This document shows positions 42,930 to 52,409 of a DNA stretch of 64,000 nt, piece after piece. Under the pieces are notes generated by a model. That model was not told the origin of the DNA. It worked only from the letters and a program-made list of their open reading frames with translations, and did not search any database. The translations under genes and the position numbers were made by a program. Source of the DNA: Pseudomonadota bacterium (GTDB lineage: Bacteria > Pseudomonadota > Gammaproteobacteria > Burkholderiales > Burkholderiaceae_C). The stretch is from the NCBI GenBank assembly GCA_021846965.1, contig JAJZWA010000004.1, positions 52,665 through 116,664 of the forward strand, in the 5' to 3' direction. Numbering within the stretch: the stretch's first letter is position 1; the number at the start of each line of letters is the position of its first letter.

Positions 42930-43390
42930 AGCGCCTGTTCCTGATGCTCCTGCTCGCCCTCGCAGCCTCCTCGGCCTGGGCCGGACTGGCGCCCCCGCTG
43001 GCGCACGACGAGGCGGCCGAGCAGCGCATGCTGACCATCACCCGCAACCTGCGCTGCCTGGTGTGCCAGGACGAGTCGCTGGCCGCCTCCCAGGCCAGCC
43101 TGGCGCGCGACCTGCGCGCCGAGGTGCGCACGCTGATCGAACGCGGCTACACCGATCAGCAGGTGGTCGACTACCTGGTCGCCCGCTACGGCAACTATGT
43201 GCGCTTCCGCCCGCCCTTCGACCCCGAGACCTGGGCGCTGTGGCTGGGTCCCTACGTGCTGCTGGCGCTCGGCCTCGGGGCGCTGGCGCTCACCATACGC
43301 GCTCGTCTGCGGCGCAGCGAGGCCCCGCTGGACGCGGCCGATATGGCGCGTGCCCAGGCCCTGCTGGCGCGCGACGGAGAACTCGAATGA
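42926..43390 (+). CDS. ccmH: CcmH (CcmL-like), thiol oxidoreductase subunit of haem lyase
   Basis: 154 aa. Signal peptide or anchor, then the LRCLVCQ active site (Cys44, Cys47), NYVRFRPPF and a C-terminal membrane helix. It forms the haem lyase with CcmF. 4-bp overlaps on both sides. Confidence 0.95.
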   Translation: MKRLFLMLLLALAASSAWAGLAPPLAHDEAAEQRMLTITRNLRCLVCQDESLAASQASLARDLRAEVRTLIERGYTDQQVVDYLVARYGNYVRFRPPFDPETWALWLGPYVLLALGLGALALTIRARLRRSEAPLDAADMARAQALLARDGELE

Positions 43391-44673
43391 CCACTTTCCT
43401 GCTTGCCGCCGCGCTGCTCACCGCGGTGGTGCTGGCGATCCTGGTGCTGCCCCTGCTGGGGCAGCGATCGAGCGCCGGTGTCGACCGCGCCGCGGTGAAT
43501 GCACGCCTGCTGCGCGAGGACATGGCCGCGCTGGAGCGCGAGCGCGCCGCGCTGGGCGAGGCGCGCTACGAACAGGCGCGCGAGGAACTGGCGCGGCGCG
43601 TGCTGGCCGACACCGCGCCCATGCCGCGCGGGCGCGGCGCCTCCAGCGCGCTGCCCACCATCGCCGGCCTGCTGCTGGGCTTGCCCGTCTGCGCTGCTCT
43701 GCTGTATGAGCTGATGGGCACTCCGGCGGCGCTGGCCGGCAATCCGCCCAGCGCCGCCGCCGCCACGCAGGCAGCCGCCCCGGCGGCCCAGAGCCAGGTG
43801 CAGAAGATGGTCGATTCCCTGGCCGCGAAACTCGCCGCCCATCCCGACGATCCGGCTGGCTGGGCCATGCTCGGCCGCTCCTACGCGGTGCTCGGCGACT
43901 TCGGCAAGGCGGCGGCCGCCTACGCGCGCGTCGGTCCGCAACTGCAGCACCACGCGCGCTGGCTGGCCGAATACGCCGACGCCCTGGCCATGAGCGCCAA
44001 CGGCAGTCCGCTGGGCAAGCCCGAACGCCTTGCGCGCCAGGCCCTGGCCATCAACCCCAACAACCTGCTGGCGCTGATGCTCGACGGCTACGCCCACGCG
44101 CTGCGGGGCGACGACCGCGGTGCCTTGCCCCTGCTCGAGCACGCCAGCCGCGAGGTGGTGGCCGGCTCCGAGGACGCCGCTTTCCTCGACCACGTGATCT
44201 CCCAGGTGCGCCGTCGCATGGGACTGACGGCCGCCGAGAACGCCACGCCGGGGCCGGCCGGCGCCAGCAGCGCTGCGCAGGCGCCCGCGGTGCGGAAGGT
44301 CTCCACGGCCGAGACCGCGAGTCCCGTGCGCCAGCAGCCGGTGGCCCTGATGCAGGTGCGGGTGAGCGTCGCGCCTTCCCTGCGGGCGCAGGCGCAGGGG
44401 CGCACCCTGTTCGTGATCGCCCGCGTGCCCGGCGAGCGCATGCCGCTGGCGGCGGCCCGGCGCGCCGATGCCAGGCTGCCGCTGCAGGTGGCGCTGAGCG
44501 ACGCGGACTCCATGAGCCCTTCGCAACTCCTGTCGAGCGCGCCCAGCGTGCAGATCGAGGCCCGCCTGTCGGCCACCGGGGACGCGATGCCGGCCAGCGG
44601 CGACCTCTACGGCACGGCCAGCGTGGCGCGCGGCGGCAGCGTCGACGTGCTCATCGACCACCGTCGCCCCTGA
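43387..44673 (+). CDS. ccmI: CcmI, apocytochrome chaperone with TPR domain
   Basis: 428 aa. Two membrane spans (residues ~2-24 and ~93-112) flank a cytoplasmic helical loop (LLREDMAALERERAALGEARYEQAREEL). A periplasmic TPR region follows (DDPAGWAMLGRSYAVLGDFGKAAAAYARVG) and then a C-terminal beta domain. It holds apocytochrome c C-termini for haem ligation. Last gene of the operon. Confidence 0.93.
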   Translation: MTTFLLAAALLTAVVLAILVLPLLGQRSSAGVDRAAVNARLLREDMAALERERAALGEARYEQAREELARRVLADTAPMPRGRGASSALPTIAGLLLGLPVCAALLYELMGTPAALAGNPPSAAAATQAAAPAAQSQVQKMVDSLAAKLAAHPDDPAGWAMLGRSYAVLGDFGKAAAAYARVGPQLQHHARWLAEYADALAMSANGSPLGKPERLARQALAINPNNLLALMLDGYAHALRGDDRGALPLLEHASREVVAGSEDAAFLDHVISQVRRRMGLTAAENATPGPAGASSAAQAPAVRKVSTAETASPVRQQPVALMQVRVSVAPSLRAQAQGRTLFVIARVPGERMPLAAARRADARLPLQVALSDADSMSPSQLLSSAPSVQIEARLSATGDAMPASGDLYGTASVARGGSVDVLIDHRRP

Positions 44674-44690
44674 GCCGAAACGGCCCCGGG

Positions 44691-44730
44691 CCCGGCCGCT
44701 GGCCTGCGAGGGCGCGGCAGGGCGGCCGGG
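44691..44730 (+). terminator. Hairpin after ccm operon
   Basis: A perfect 9-bp stem CCCGGCCGC/GCGGCCGGG with a 22-nt loop, 18 bp after the ccmI stop. There is no T-run. It is followed directly by TACACT, a possible -10 for the next gene. Confidence 0.35.
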
Positions 44731-44791
44731 GTACACTGCGCCCGCCCGGGTCCGGGCCCGCGCTCGGCGGGCCCGCCGGTGCGCCGTTCCC

Positions 44792-45784
44792 GTGAGCCCG
44801 ACCGAATCCGAAACCCCCTACGCCGACCTCGGCCCCGACGCCGTGCTCGACGCCGTGGAGAGCGTCGGCCCGCGCTGCGACGGCCGCCTGCTGCAGCTCA
44901 ACAGTTTCGAGAACCGGGTGTTCCAGCTCGGGCTGGAGGACGGCTCCAGCCGCATCGCCAAGTTCTACCGTCCGGGGCGCTGGAGCGACGCCGCCATCCT
45001 GGAGGAGCATGCCTTCAGCCTGGAGCTGGCCGAGCGGGAGATTCCGGTGGTGCCGCCCCTGCTCCTGCAGGGAGCCACGCTGCACCACCACGGCCGGCAC
45101 CGGTTCGCGTTGTTCGCGCGCCAGGGCGGGCGCACCCCGGAAATCGAGCAGGAGCCTGTGCTCGAGCGCATCGGGCGTTTTCTCGGGCGCATCCACGCGG
45201 TGGGCGCCGAGGCGGGCTACGCGCACCGTCCGCCGCTGGAGCCGCGGGTGTTCGGCTTCGAGTCGCGTGACTTCCTGCTGCAAGGCGACTGGATCCCGCC
45301 CGAGCTGCGCGAGCCATGGAGCGCGGTGGCCGAGCTGGCGCTGCAAGGCGTGCGCCAGGCCTGGGAATCGGTGGGCGAACCGCGCATGCTGCGGGTGCAC
45401 GCCGACTGCCACGCCGGCAACCTGCTGTGGACCGACGAGGGCCCGCATTTCGTCGACTTCGACGACAGCCGCTGCGCTCCCGCGGTGCAGGACCTGTGGA
45501 TGCTGCTGGGCGGCGACCCCCAGGACATGCGCCGCCAGCTGGCCGCACTGCTGCGCGGCTACGAGATGTTTCGCGAATTCGACCCCCGCGAGCTGCGCCT
45601 GGTCGAGGCGCTGCGCACCCTGCGACTGCTGCACTACAGCGCGTGGATCGCGCGGCGCTGGCACGATCCGGCCTTTCCGGCGGCCTTCCCGTGGTTCGGC
45701 GGCGCCCGCTACTGGCAGGACCGCATCCTGGAATTGCGCGAGCAGGTGGCCTTGATGCAGGATCCGCCGCTGCCGGACTTCTGA
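44792..45784 (+). CDS. srkA: SrkA/YihE-type stress response kinase
   Basis: 330 aa, aminoglycoside-phosphotransferase-like Ser/Thr kinase. Family marks are QLNSFENRVFQLGLEDG near the N-terminus, the catalytic loop VHADCHAGNLLW and the metal-binding HFVDFDDSRCAPAVQDLW. In E. coli it limits MazF-linked death and responds to envelope stress with DsbA. GTG start. Neighbouring the ccm genes, a link with thiol/envelope stress is possible but not shown. Confidence 0.93.
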   Translation: MSPTESETPYADLGPDAVLDAVESVGPRCDGRLLQLNSFENRVFQLGLEDGSSRIAKFYRPGRWSDAAILEEHAFSLELAEREIPVVPPLLLQGATLHHHGRHRFALFARQGGRTPEIEQEPVLERIGRFLGRIHAVGAEAGYAHRPPLEPRVFGFESRDFLLQGDWIPPELREPWSAVAELALQGVRQAWESVGEPRMLRVHADCHAGNLLWTDEGPHFVDFDDSRCAPAVQDLWMLLGGDPQDMRRQLAALLRGYEMFREFDPRELRLVEALRTLRLLHYSAWIARRWHDPAFPAAFPWFGGARYWQDRILELREQVALMQDPPLPDF

Positions 45785-45894
45785 AGTCGTGGGAAGGCGG
45801 GCGGTCCTTGCCTAGAATCAAGGCGAGGCCCGAGAACGCCGAAGAGCCACCCACGCACCGCCGAGGGGCCCGAGGGGCCGCCCGAGGGACCGCC

Positions 45895-46086
45895 ATGTAC
45901 TCGCTGATCCTGTCCACGCTCGCCTACCCCATCGTCGCCTGGTGGCTGCACCGGCGCCTGGAGGACTGGCTCGAGCCCGGCATGGTGCGCAAGATGCTGG
46001 TGTTCCTGCTCGCCAGCATCGCCTGCTGGATGCTGGGCAGCGCCATCGACTGGATGTTCCCGGCGCAGGCCATCCACCTGCTCTGA
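45895..46086 (+). CDS. Small two-span membrane protein
   Basis: 63 aa, found only inside a longer track frame. Two hydrophobic segments (ILSTLAYPIVAWWLH and VFLLASIACWMLGSAIDWMF) flank a charged loop (RRLEDWLEPGMVRK). CGAGGGAC upstream can serve as ribosome site. No family recognised. Confidence 0.55.
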   Translation: MYSLILSTLAYPIVAWWLHRRLEDWLEPGMVRKMLVFLLASIACWMLGSAIDWMFPAQAIHLL

Positions 46087-46186
46087 GGGCACCGGCGGGC
46101 CGCCTCGGCTCCACGCTGACCTGGGTCAACGCGCTCCCGCGCCGGCGGGGCTAGAACCGCGGCATGTGCATTCGCGGGAGTGTCTC

Positions 46187-47431
46187 GTGAGCGCTTCACC
46201 TGGAGCATCGCCGCGTGCCGCGCGCGGCCGCGCGCGCGCCCTGCGCTTCGGCGCGGGCGTCGCGCTGCTGCTGCTGGCGGGCGCGCTGGGCCTGGCCTGG
46301 TGGATCGCGCGGCGCCCCCCCGAGGTCCGCTACCTGACCGAGCCCGTCACGCGCGGCGAGGTCGCGCGCAGCATCCACGCCACGGGCACGGTGAACCCCG
46401 TGCTCACCGTCATCGTCGGCTCCTACGTGTCGGGGGTGATCCAGTCGCAATCCTGTGACTTCAACACCCGCGTGCGCAAGGGTCAGTCCTGCGCACGCAT
46501 CGACCCGCGCCCCTACCAGACCGTGGTCGACGAGAACCTCGCGCAGCTCGCCGTGGCCCGCGCCCAGCTGGACAAGGATCGGGCGGCGCTCGACTACGCC
46601 CGCATCAACGAGCGCCGCCAGGCCTCGCTGATCGGCCGCGGCGTGGTCTCGCAGGACGTGGTCGACGTCGCGCGCAACGCCCTGGCCCAGGCGCGGGCGC
46701 AAGTCGCCCTGGACCAGGCCATGGTGCGCGAGCGCGAGGCCGCGCTGGAGGCCGCGCGGGTGAACCTGGGCTACACCAACATCGTGTCCCCCGTCGACGG
46801 CACCGTGGTGTCGCGCAACGTGACCATCGGGCAGACCGTGGCCGCCAGCTTCCAGACCCCGACGCTGTTTCTCATCGCCACCGACCTCACCCGCATGCAG
46901 GTGGACACCAATGTCAGCGAAAGCGATATCGGCAACGTGCACGACGGCGACCCGGCACGATTCACCGTGGAGGCCTGGCCCGGCAGGAGCTTCGACGCCC
47001 GCGTCATGCAGGTGCGCCAGGCGCCGCAGTCGGTGCAGAACGTCATCACCTACGACGTCGTGCTCGACGTGGACAACGCCGGCCTGCTGCTCAAGCCGGG
47101 CATGACGGCCACCGTGGGCATCGTGACCGCGCGGCGTCCGGACGTGCTGCGCGTGCCCGACCAGGCACTGCGCTTCGAGCCAGGCGCGGGCGCCGCGCCG
47201 CAGGCCTCCGGGGGCGGCAGGGGCACCGGCGCGCGTACCGGCTCCCAGGTCTGGGTGCTGCGCGATGGCAAGCCCGTGTCCGTGCCGCTGCGCATCGGAC
47301 TGGACGACGACACCTACGCCGAAGTGCTCGCGGGACAGATTCGCCAGGGAGATGCGGTGATCGTCGGCGAGCAGCGCGGCGACGCGGCGAAGGGCGCCCG
47401 CGCGGCCGCGCCGCTGCGCCTGGGCATGTAG
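46187..47431 (+). CDS. macA: MacA-type membrane fusion protein (HlyD family)
   Basis: 414 aa. N-terminal anchor (RFGAGVALLLLAGALGLAWWIA); a split lipoyl domain (VRKGQSCARIDPRPYQ and NIVSPVDGTVVSRNVTIGQTV) around a coiled-coil hairpin (about 110-195); then beta-barrel and proximal domains. It links the MacB ATPase to an outer-membrane channel in the periplasm. GTG 46187 with GGGAG 7 nt upstream is preferred to the GTG seven codons earlier. Confidence 0.9.
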   Translation: MSASPGASPRAARGRARALRFGAGVALLLLAGALGLAWWIARRPPEVRYLTEPVTRGEVARSIHATGTVNPVLTVIVGSYVSGVIQSQSCDFNTRVRKGQSCARIDPRPYQTVVDENLAQLAVARAQLDKDRAALDYARINERRQASLIGRGVVSQDVVDVARNALAQARAQVALDQAMVREREAALEAARVNLGYTNIVSPVDGTVVSRNVTIGQTVAASFQTPTLFLIATDLTRMQVDTNVSESDIGNVHDGDPARFTVEAWPGRSFDARVMQVRQAPQSVQNVITYDVVLDVDNAGLLLKPGMTATVGIVTARRPDVLRVPDQALRFEPGAGAAPQASGGGRGTGARTGSQVWVLRDGKPVSVPLRIGLDDDTYAEVLAGQIRQGDAVIVGEQRGDAAKGARAAAPLRLGM

Positions 47432-47451
47432 CGGCGCGCGGGGAGCCGGCG

Positions 47452-49617
47452 ATGGGCGAGGCCGTGATCGAGCTGCGCGGGGTGACGCGGGTCTACGTGA
47501 CCGGCGACACCGAGGTGCGCGCGCTGGACGGAGTGGACCTGCGGGTCGAGCGCGGCGAGTTCGTCGCCATCATGGGCTCCTCCGGTTCCGGCAAGTCGAC
47601 CCTCATGCACCTGTGCGGCTGCCTGGATCGACCCAGCTCCGGCAGCTACCTGCTCGAGGGGCTCGACGTGGCGCGCCTGGACGAGCCGCGCCTGGCGCGC
47701 ATCCGCGGCGAGCGCATCGGCTTCGTGTTCCAGAGCTTCAACCTGCTGGCCCGTACCAGCGCCCTGGACAACGTGGCCCTGCCGCTGCTGTACGGAACGG
47801 CGGGACCCACGCGCCGCGCCGAGCGCATGCGCCGGGCGCGCGAATCCCTGGCCCGCCTCGGCCTGGGCGGGCGCGAGGCCAACACCCCCGGGCAACTCTC
47901 GGGCGGGCAGCAGCAGCGCGTGGCCATCGCGCGCGCCCTGATCAACCGCCCGGCCTTGCTGCTGGCCGACGAGCCCACCGGCAACCTGGACACGCGCACC
48001 TCCCACGAGATCATGCGCACCCTGCGCCAGCTGAACGTGGAGCAGGGCCTCACCGTGATCGTCGTCACCCACGAAAGCGACGTCGCCGCCTACGCCGGGC
48101 GGGTCCTCACCATGCGCGACGGGCGCATCGTCGATGACCGCCGCAACCCCGAGCCCAGCGAGGCCGCCGACTTCGGAGCGTCGCGAGCCGCGACCGCCAA
48201 CGGCGGGAACGGTGAGCCGGGCCCAGCCGGCGAGGCTGCCCAGCCCCGACCCTCCGCGCTGGCCGGCGCCGGCTTCGCCGGAATGATCGTCGCCGCGGCC
48301 GCGCAGGCCATCGCGCGCAACAAGATGCGCTCCGCGCTGACCATGCTCGGCGTGTTCATTGGCGTGGCGGCGCTGATCGTCATGGTGGCGGTGGGGCAGG
48401 GCGCGAACGCCGCCGTGCGCAAGCAGATCGAGAGCCTGGGCACCAACCTGCTGGTGGTCATGCCCGGCGCCACCACGCGCGCCGGCGTGCGTGCCGGCTT
48501 CGGCAGCGCCTCCACCCTGACCGAGGCCGATGCGCGCGCGCTGCGCCACGATGCTCCCGCGGTGGCACGCACCGCCTACATGATCCGGCAGGTGGGGCAG
48601 GTGCAGTACGCCGGCAACAACTGGAGCACCAGCATCCAGGGCGTCACCCCGGCCTACCTGTCCATGACCAACTGGCGCATCCAGCGCGGACGCGCGCTGG
48701 AGGAATCCGACCAGGACTCGGCGGCCATGGTCGCTGTGATCGGCCAGACCGTCGCGCGTGAACTCTTCGGCCCCTACGCCAACCCCATCGGCGCCAGCAT
48801 CCTGGTCAAGGGCTTCAGCGTGCGCGTGGTCGGGCTGCTGCAGTCCAAGGGCCAGACCCCCTACGGCCAGGACCAGGACGACCTGATCATGCTTCCCTTC
48901 AGCGCCGCGCAGCGCAAGGTGCTGGGAGTGGCAGCGCCCAGCCAGGCGCAGACCGTGGCCGTGACCGCGCTGGGCGCTGCCAGCGTGCCGGTGAACAACA
49001 CCGCGGCGGCTTTTCCCGCGCCGCCCAATCCCTTCAAGATCCCGCCGCGCCTGACCGGCTACGTCAACGTCATTTTCGTGCAGGCAGCCAGCCCCGAGCT
49101 GGTGGACGCCGCCATGCGTCAAGTCACCCAGACCCTGCGCCGCCGACACCACGTGGCCGCTGGAGACACCGCGGACTTCTCCGTGCGAAACCTCAGCCAG
49201 ATCGCCGAGACCGCACAGAGCTCCTCCGCGGTGATGGCCCTGCTGCTGGCGGTGGTGGCCTCGATCTCCCTGCTGGTGGGGGGCATCGGCATCATGAACA
49301 TCCTGCTCGTGTCGGTGACCGAGCGCACGCGCGAGATCGGCCTGCGCATGGCCATCGGTGCGCGGCGTCTGCATGTCCTGCTGCAGTTCCTCGCCGAGGC
49401 CACCTTCCTCAGCGCCACCGGAGGTCTGGTCGGCATCGCATGCGGGGTGGGGGTGTCCGCCGCGGTTTCGGCGCTGGCCCATTGGCCCACCCTGCTATCG
49501 CCGGCGGCCATGGCCGGCGGTTTCGGCTTCGCCGCGGCGGTGGGCGTGTTCTTCGGCTTCTACCCGGCGCGCAAGGCCTCGCGCCTGGACCCCATCGAGG
49601 CGCTGCGCTATGAATGA
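47452..49617 (+). CDS. macB: MacB-type ABC exporter (ATPase-permease fusion)
   Basis: 721 aa. N-terminal ATPase with Walker A GSSGSGKST, signature LSGGQQQRVAIARAL and Walker B LLLADEPTGNLD. A linker and four membrane spans with the large periplasmic MacB domain follow (TM1 at ~285-320; the rest at ~590-705). It exports macrolides, peptides or siderophores in other bacteria by a mechanotransmission cycle; the substrate is unknown here. It overlaps the outer-membrane gene by 8 bp. Confidence 0.93.
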   Translation: MGEAVIELRGVTRVYVTGDTEVRALDGVDLRVERGEFVAIMGSSGSGKSTLMHLCGCLDRPSSGSYLLEGLDVARLDEPRLARIRGERIGFVFQSFNLLARTSALDNVALPLLYGTAGPTRRAERMRRARESLARLGLGGREANTPGQLSGGQQQRVAIARALINRPALLLADEPTGNLDTRTSHEIMRTLRQLNVEQGLTVIVVTHESDVAAYAGRVLTMRDGRIVDDRRNPEPSEAADFGASRAATANGGNGEPGPAGEAAQPRPSALAGAGFAGMIVAAAAQAIARNKMRSALTMLGVFIGVAALIVMVAVGQGANAAVRKQIESLGTNLLVVMPGATTRAGVRAGFGSASTLTEADARALRHDAPAVARTAYMIRQVGQVQYAGNNWSTSIQGVTPAYLSMTNWRIQRGRALEESDQDSAAMVAVIGQTVARELFGPYANPIGASILVKGFSVRVVGLLQSKGQTPYGQDQDDLIMLPFSAAQRKVLGVAAPSQAQTVAVTALGAASVPVNNTAAAFPAPPNPFKIPPRLTGYVNVIFVQAASPELVDAAMRQVTQTLRRRHHVAAGDTADFSVRNLSQIAETAQSSSAVMALLLAVVASISLLVGGIGIMNILLVSVTERTREIGLRMAIGARRLHVLLQFLAEATFLSATGGLVGIACGVGVSAAVSALAHWPTLLSPAAMAGGFGFAAAVGVFFGFYPARKASRLDPIEALRYE

Positions 49618-51046
49618 CAGGCTCCGACTGACCGGACCTTGCCTGCCGCGCGCAGCCGGCCTGCTGGCAGGCAGCCTGATGCTCGCCGCCTGCACCGTGG
49701 GCCCCGATTTCCACGCACCGCGCGCTCCGGTCGAGTCGGCCTACACCTACCACCCGGTCACCCTGGCCGCGCCCGGCGCGTCGGCCGCGGCTCAGCAACT
49801 GCGCGCCGACGCCGCCATGCCGGCGCGCTGGTGGCGTGCCTTTGGCAACCCGCGGCTCGATGCCACCGTCGAGCTGGCGCTGGCCGACAGCCCCACGCTG
49901 GGCCAGGCCGTCGCCGCGCTGGCGCAGGCGCGCGAGCAGGTGCTGGCCGCGCGCGGCGCGGCGCTGCCGCAGCTGGACCTGCAGGCCTCGGGCACGCGCG
50001 CCAGCCCCCAGGCGGGGGCCCCCGTGCTCGAACAGTACAGCGCCGGCCCCCTGGTGAGTTTCGCGCCCGACGTGTTCGGCGGCACGCGGCGTCTGGTCGA
50101 GCAGCGCGAGGCGCTGGCCGAGGTGCAGTCGGCCCAGCTCGAGGCCGTGCGCCTGAGCCTCAGCGCCCAGGTGGTCGCCCAGGCCATCACCGCCGCGTCG
50201 GCGCGCCAGCAGCTGCAGGCCCTGCGCGCGATCCTCGGCTCCGACCGCGACAACCTGCGCCTGGTCGAGCTGGCGCGCGCCGCGGGGCGCGCGTCCGGCG
50301 CCGACCTGGCCGCGGCGCAGGCCCAGCTCGCCGCCGACCAGACCCTCGAGCCCCCGCTGCGCCAGCAGCTGGCCACGGCGCAGGACGCGCTGGCCCTGCT
50401 GGTCGGGCGCGGCGCCGGCGCCTGGCAGGCGCCGAGCTTCGAGCTGGTCGATCTGCGGCTGCCCCGCGATCTGGCCATGGTGGTGCCCTCGCAACTCCTG
50501 CGCCAGCGCCCGGACATCCGCGCCGCCGAGGCCCAGTTGCACGCGGCCAGCGCCGCCATCGGCGTGGCCGAGGCCGAGCTGTTTCCCCGCATCGCGCTGG
50601 ACGCCAGCTGGAGCGCGCAATCGGCCAGCCTGGGCACGCTGTTGTCGGGCGGCCAGGCCTGGGGCTTGTCGGCGGCGCTGGGAGCGCCGCTGTGGCATGG
50701 CGGCACCCTGCGCGCCCAGCGCCGCGCCGCGCAGCAGGCGTACGAAGGACAGTTGCAGCAGTACCGGCAGACCGTGCTGCAGGCCTTCGCGCAGGTCGCC
50801 GACGTGCTGCAGGCCCTGCAACACGACGCGCAGGCCGTGCAGGCCCAGCAGCAGGCGCTGGCCAGCGCCGCCGAATCGCTGCGCATGGCGCGCGACGCCT
50901 ACGAGGCCGGAGCCGGCAGCCTGCTGCAGGTGCTGTCGGCCCAGCGCGGATACGCGCAGGCGGGCATCGGCGAGGCGCAGGCCCGGGCGCGCCAGCTGGC
51001 CGACAGCGCCCAGTGGTTCAGCGCCATGGGCGCGGTGCCGCGTTGA
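49610..51046 (+). CDS. Outer-membrane efflux lipoprotein, OprM/NodT family
   Basis: 478 aa. A lipoprotein signal peptide with lipobox LMLAACTVGPDF is followed by two outer-membrane efflux repeats. LRQRPDIRAAEAQLHAASAAIGVAEAELFPRIAL is the family signature. It completes a tripartite MacA-MacB-channel exporter. The start overlaps the macB stop by 8 bp. Confidence 0.93.
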   Translation: MNDRLRLTGPCLPRAAGLLAGSLMLAACTVGPDFHAPRAPVESAYTYHPVTLAAPGASAAAQQLRADAAMPARWWRAFGNPRLDATVELALADSPTLGQAVAALAQAREQVLAARGAALPQLDLQASGTRASPQAGAPVLEQYSAGPLVSFAPDVFGGTRRLVEQREALAEVQSAQLEAVRLSLSAQVVAQAITAASARQQLQALRAILGSDRDNLRLVELARAAGRASGADLAAAQAQLAADQTLEPPLRQQLATAQDALALLVGRGAGAWQAPSFELVDLRLPRDLAMVVPSQLLRQRPDIRAAEAQLHAASAAIGVAEAELFPRIALDASWSAQSASLGTLLSGGQAWGLSAALGAPLWHGGTLRAQRRAAQQAYEGQLQQYRQTVLQAFAQVADVLQALQHDAQAVQAQQQALASAAESLRMARDAYEAGAGSLLQVLSAQRGYAQAGIGEAQARARQLADSAQWFSAMGAVPR

Positions 51047-51229
51047 GGCGGTCGGATCGGCGCCGGCCTCCCCCGCGAGGCCTCGAAGTTGTTTCAAATT
51101 AAGAAAAAGTGCTCGAATACCGGACATTTTTTGAAATTGCGATCTGCGAATGGCTCCTTGTCCCCTTATGCTTTTCCTTGGTCCGCGGGTGTCGCCCACA
51201 CCCGCCATCGAAAACATTCTTCCCGGGAC

Positions 51230-52330
51230 ATGAACCAGACGGTGGACATTGCCGCACAAGTCGAGGACGCAGCGAGCGCGCGTCTGTACATGCAGCGCGT
51301 GAACGATGGTCTGGCTGCGGTCGAGCGCATGCGCGGCAAGGTGGCACAACTGGTGCTGGCGCAGAACCTGGACGCCTCCTGGCTGGAGCGCATCGGCCTG
51401 GCCGTCGACGACCTGTTGGAGCTGGCCCGTGAGCACCCGGATCTGACCCTGTACTTCCTGCTCAACGAGAAGGTCAACAACCCGGCCCAGTACAGCGCGC
51501 TGCATTCGGTGTGTTGCGCGATGATGGTCGTGCTGGGCGCCGCCTGGCTGGGATGGACCGAGTCCGAGCTGCGCGGTGTCACCGGCGCGGCCCTGACCAT
51601 GAACCTGGCCATGGGCGAGCTGCAGGACCAGTTGGCGCGCCAGATCGAGCCGCCCAGCATGCGCCAGCGCGAGGTCATCCGCCACCACGCCGAGCGCGGC
51701 GCGGATGCGCTGGAGAAGGCCGGCGTCACCGACCCCTTGTGGCTGCAGGCGGTGCGCGAGCACCACACCGTGCACGCCGACGGCGATGCCCACAGCATGG
51801 AGCCGGGGCAGCGCGCCGCTGAATTGCTGCGCCGGGTGGATGTGTACGCCGCCAAGCTGAGCACCCGGCGCACGCGCCAGGCGCTGACCCCGGCGCTGGC
51901 GGCGCGCGGCGCGCTGCTGGGGCCGGCCGACCATCCCGACGCCATGGGCGCGACCCTGCTGCGCGTGCTGGGCCTGTACCCTCCGGGCACCTATGTCGAG
52001 CTGGCCGATGGAGAGCTCGGCGTGGTGATCGAGCGCGGCAACCGCGCGCATACGCCGCTGGTGGCCAGCCTGCGCAGGGGCGACGGCCGCGTACTGCTGG
52101 TGCCCCAGGCACGCGACTGCTCGCTGCGGGCCCACGCCGTGCGACGCGGCGTGGATGCCGCCGCCGTGCACGTGCGCCCCGGACACCAGCAGGTGTTGAA
52201 GGCCCGGTTGCAGCTGGGGCTTCCCGCCGCGCTCCTCCCCTCCGCCGCGGCCGACTCCGCCGGCGCCACCGACGACGCGCAGCTCACGGACGAGGCCCCG
52301 GCCCGGACCCCGACGGACTCCACGACGTAG
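51230..52330 (+). CDS. HD-GYP-like protein without the HD metal ligands
   Basis: 366 aa. The layout follows HD-GYP phosphodiesterases (ALHSVCCAMMVVLGAAWLG; REVIRHHAERGADALEKAG; WLQAVREHHTVHADGD), but where the HD pair should lie the sequence reads GAALTMNLAMGEL, and the GYP motif is absent. Cyclic-di-GMP hydrolysis is therefore unlikely; a binding or scaffold role is more plausible. The C-terminal third (GTYVELADGELGVVIERG) is a beta domain common behind such modules. ATG 51230 follows CCCGGGAC; the longer track frame begins in A/T-rich upstream sequence. Confidence 0.75.
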   Translation: MNQTVDIAAQVEDAASARLYMQRVNDGLAAVERMRGKVAQLVLAQNLDASWLERIGLAVDDLLELAREHPDLTLYFLLNEKVNNPAQYSALHSVCCAMMVVLGAAWLGWTESELRGVTGAALTMNLAMGELQDQLARQIEPPSMRQREVIRHHAERGADALEKAGVTDPLWLQAVREHHTVHADGDAHSMEPGQRAAELLRRVDVYAAKLSTRRTRQALTPALAARGALLGPADHPDAMGATLLRVLGLYPPGTYVELADGELGVVIERGNRAHTPLVASLRRGDGRVLLVPQARDCSLRAHAVRRGVDAAAVHVRPGHQQVLKARLQLGLPAALLPSAAADSAGATDDAQLTDEAPARTPTDSTT

Positions 52331-52409
52331 CCGGTCGCCCGCGGCTGCCGCCGGCGCCTGCGCGAGGCGGCTTCGCTAACATGCCGCGCCGACATTCCAG
52401 GAGACGCCG

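Noticed and set aside
47314-49482. 722-aa minus-strand ORF
   Set aside because: Antisense of macB; repeats of His, Gly and Ala typical of shadows in GC-rich DNA.
49409-52186. 925-aa minus-strand ORF
   Set aside because: Antisense to the outer-membrane efflux gene and the HD-GYP-like gene, both of which have clear family motifs on the plus strand.
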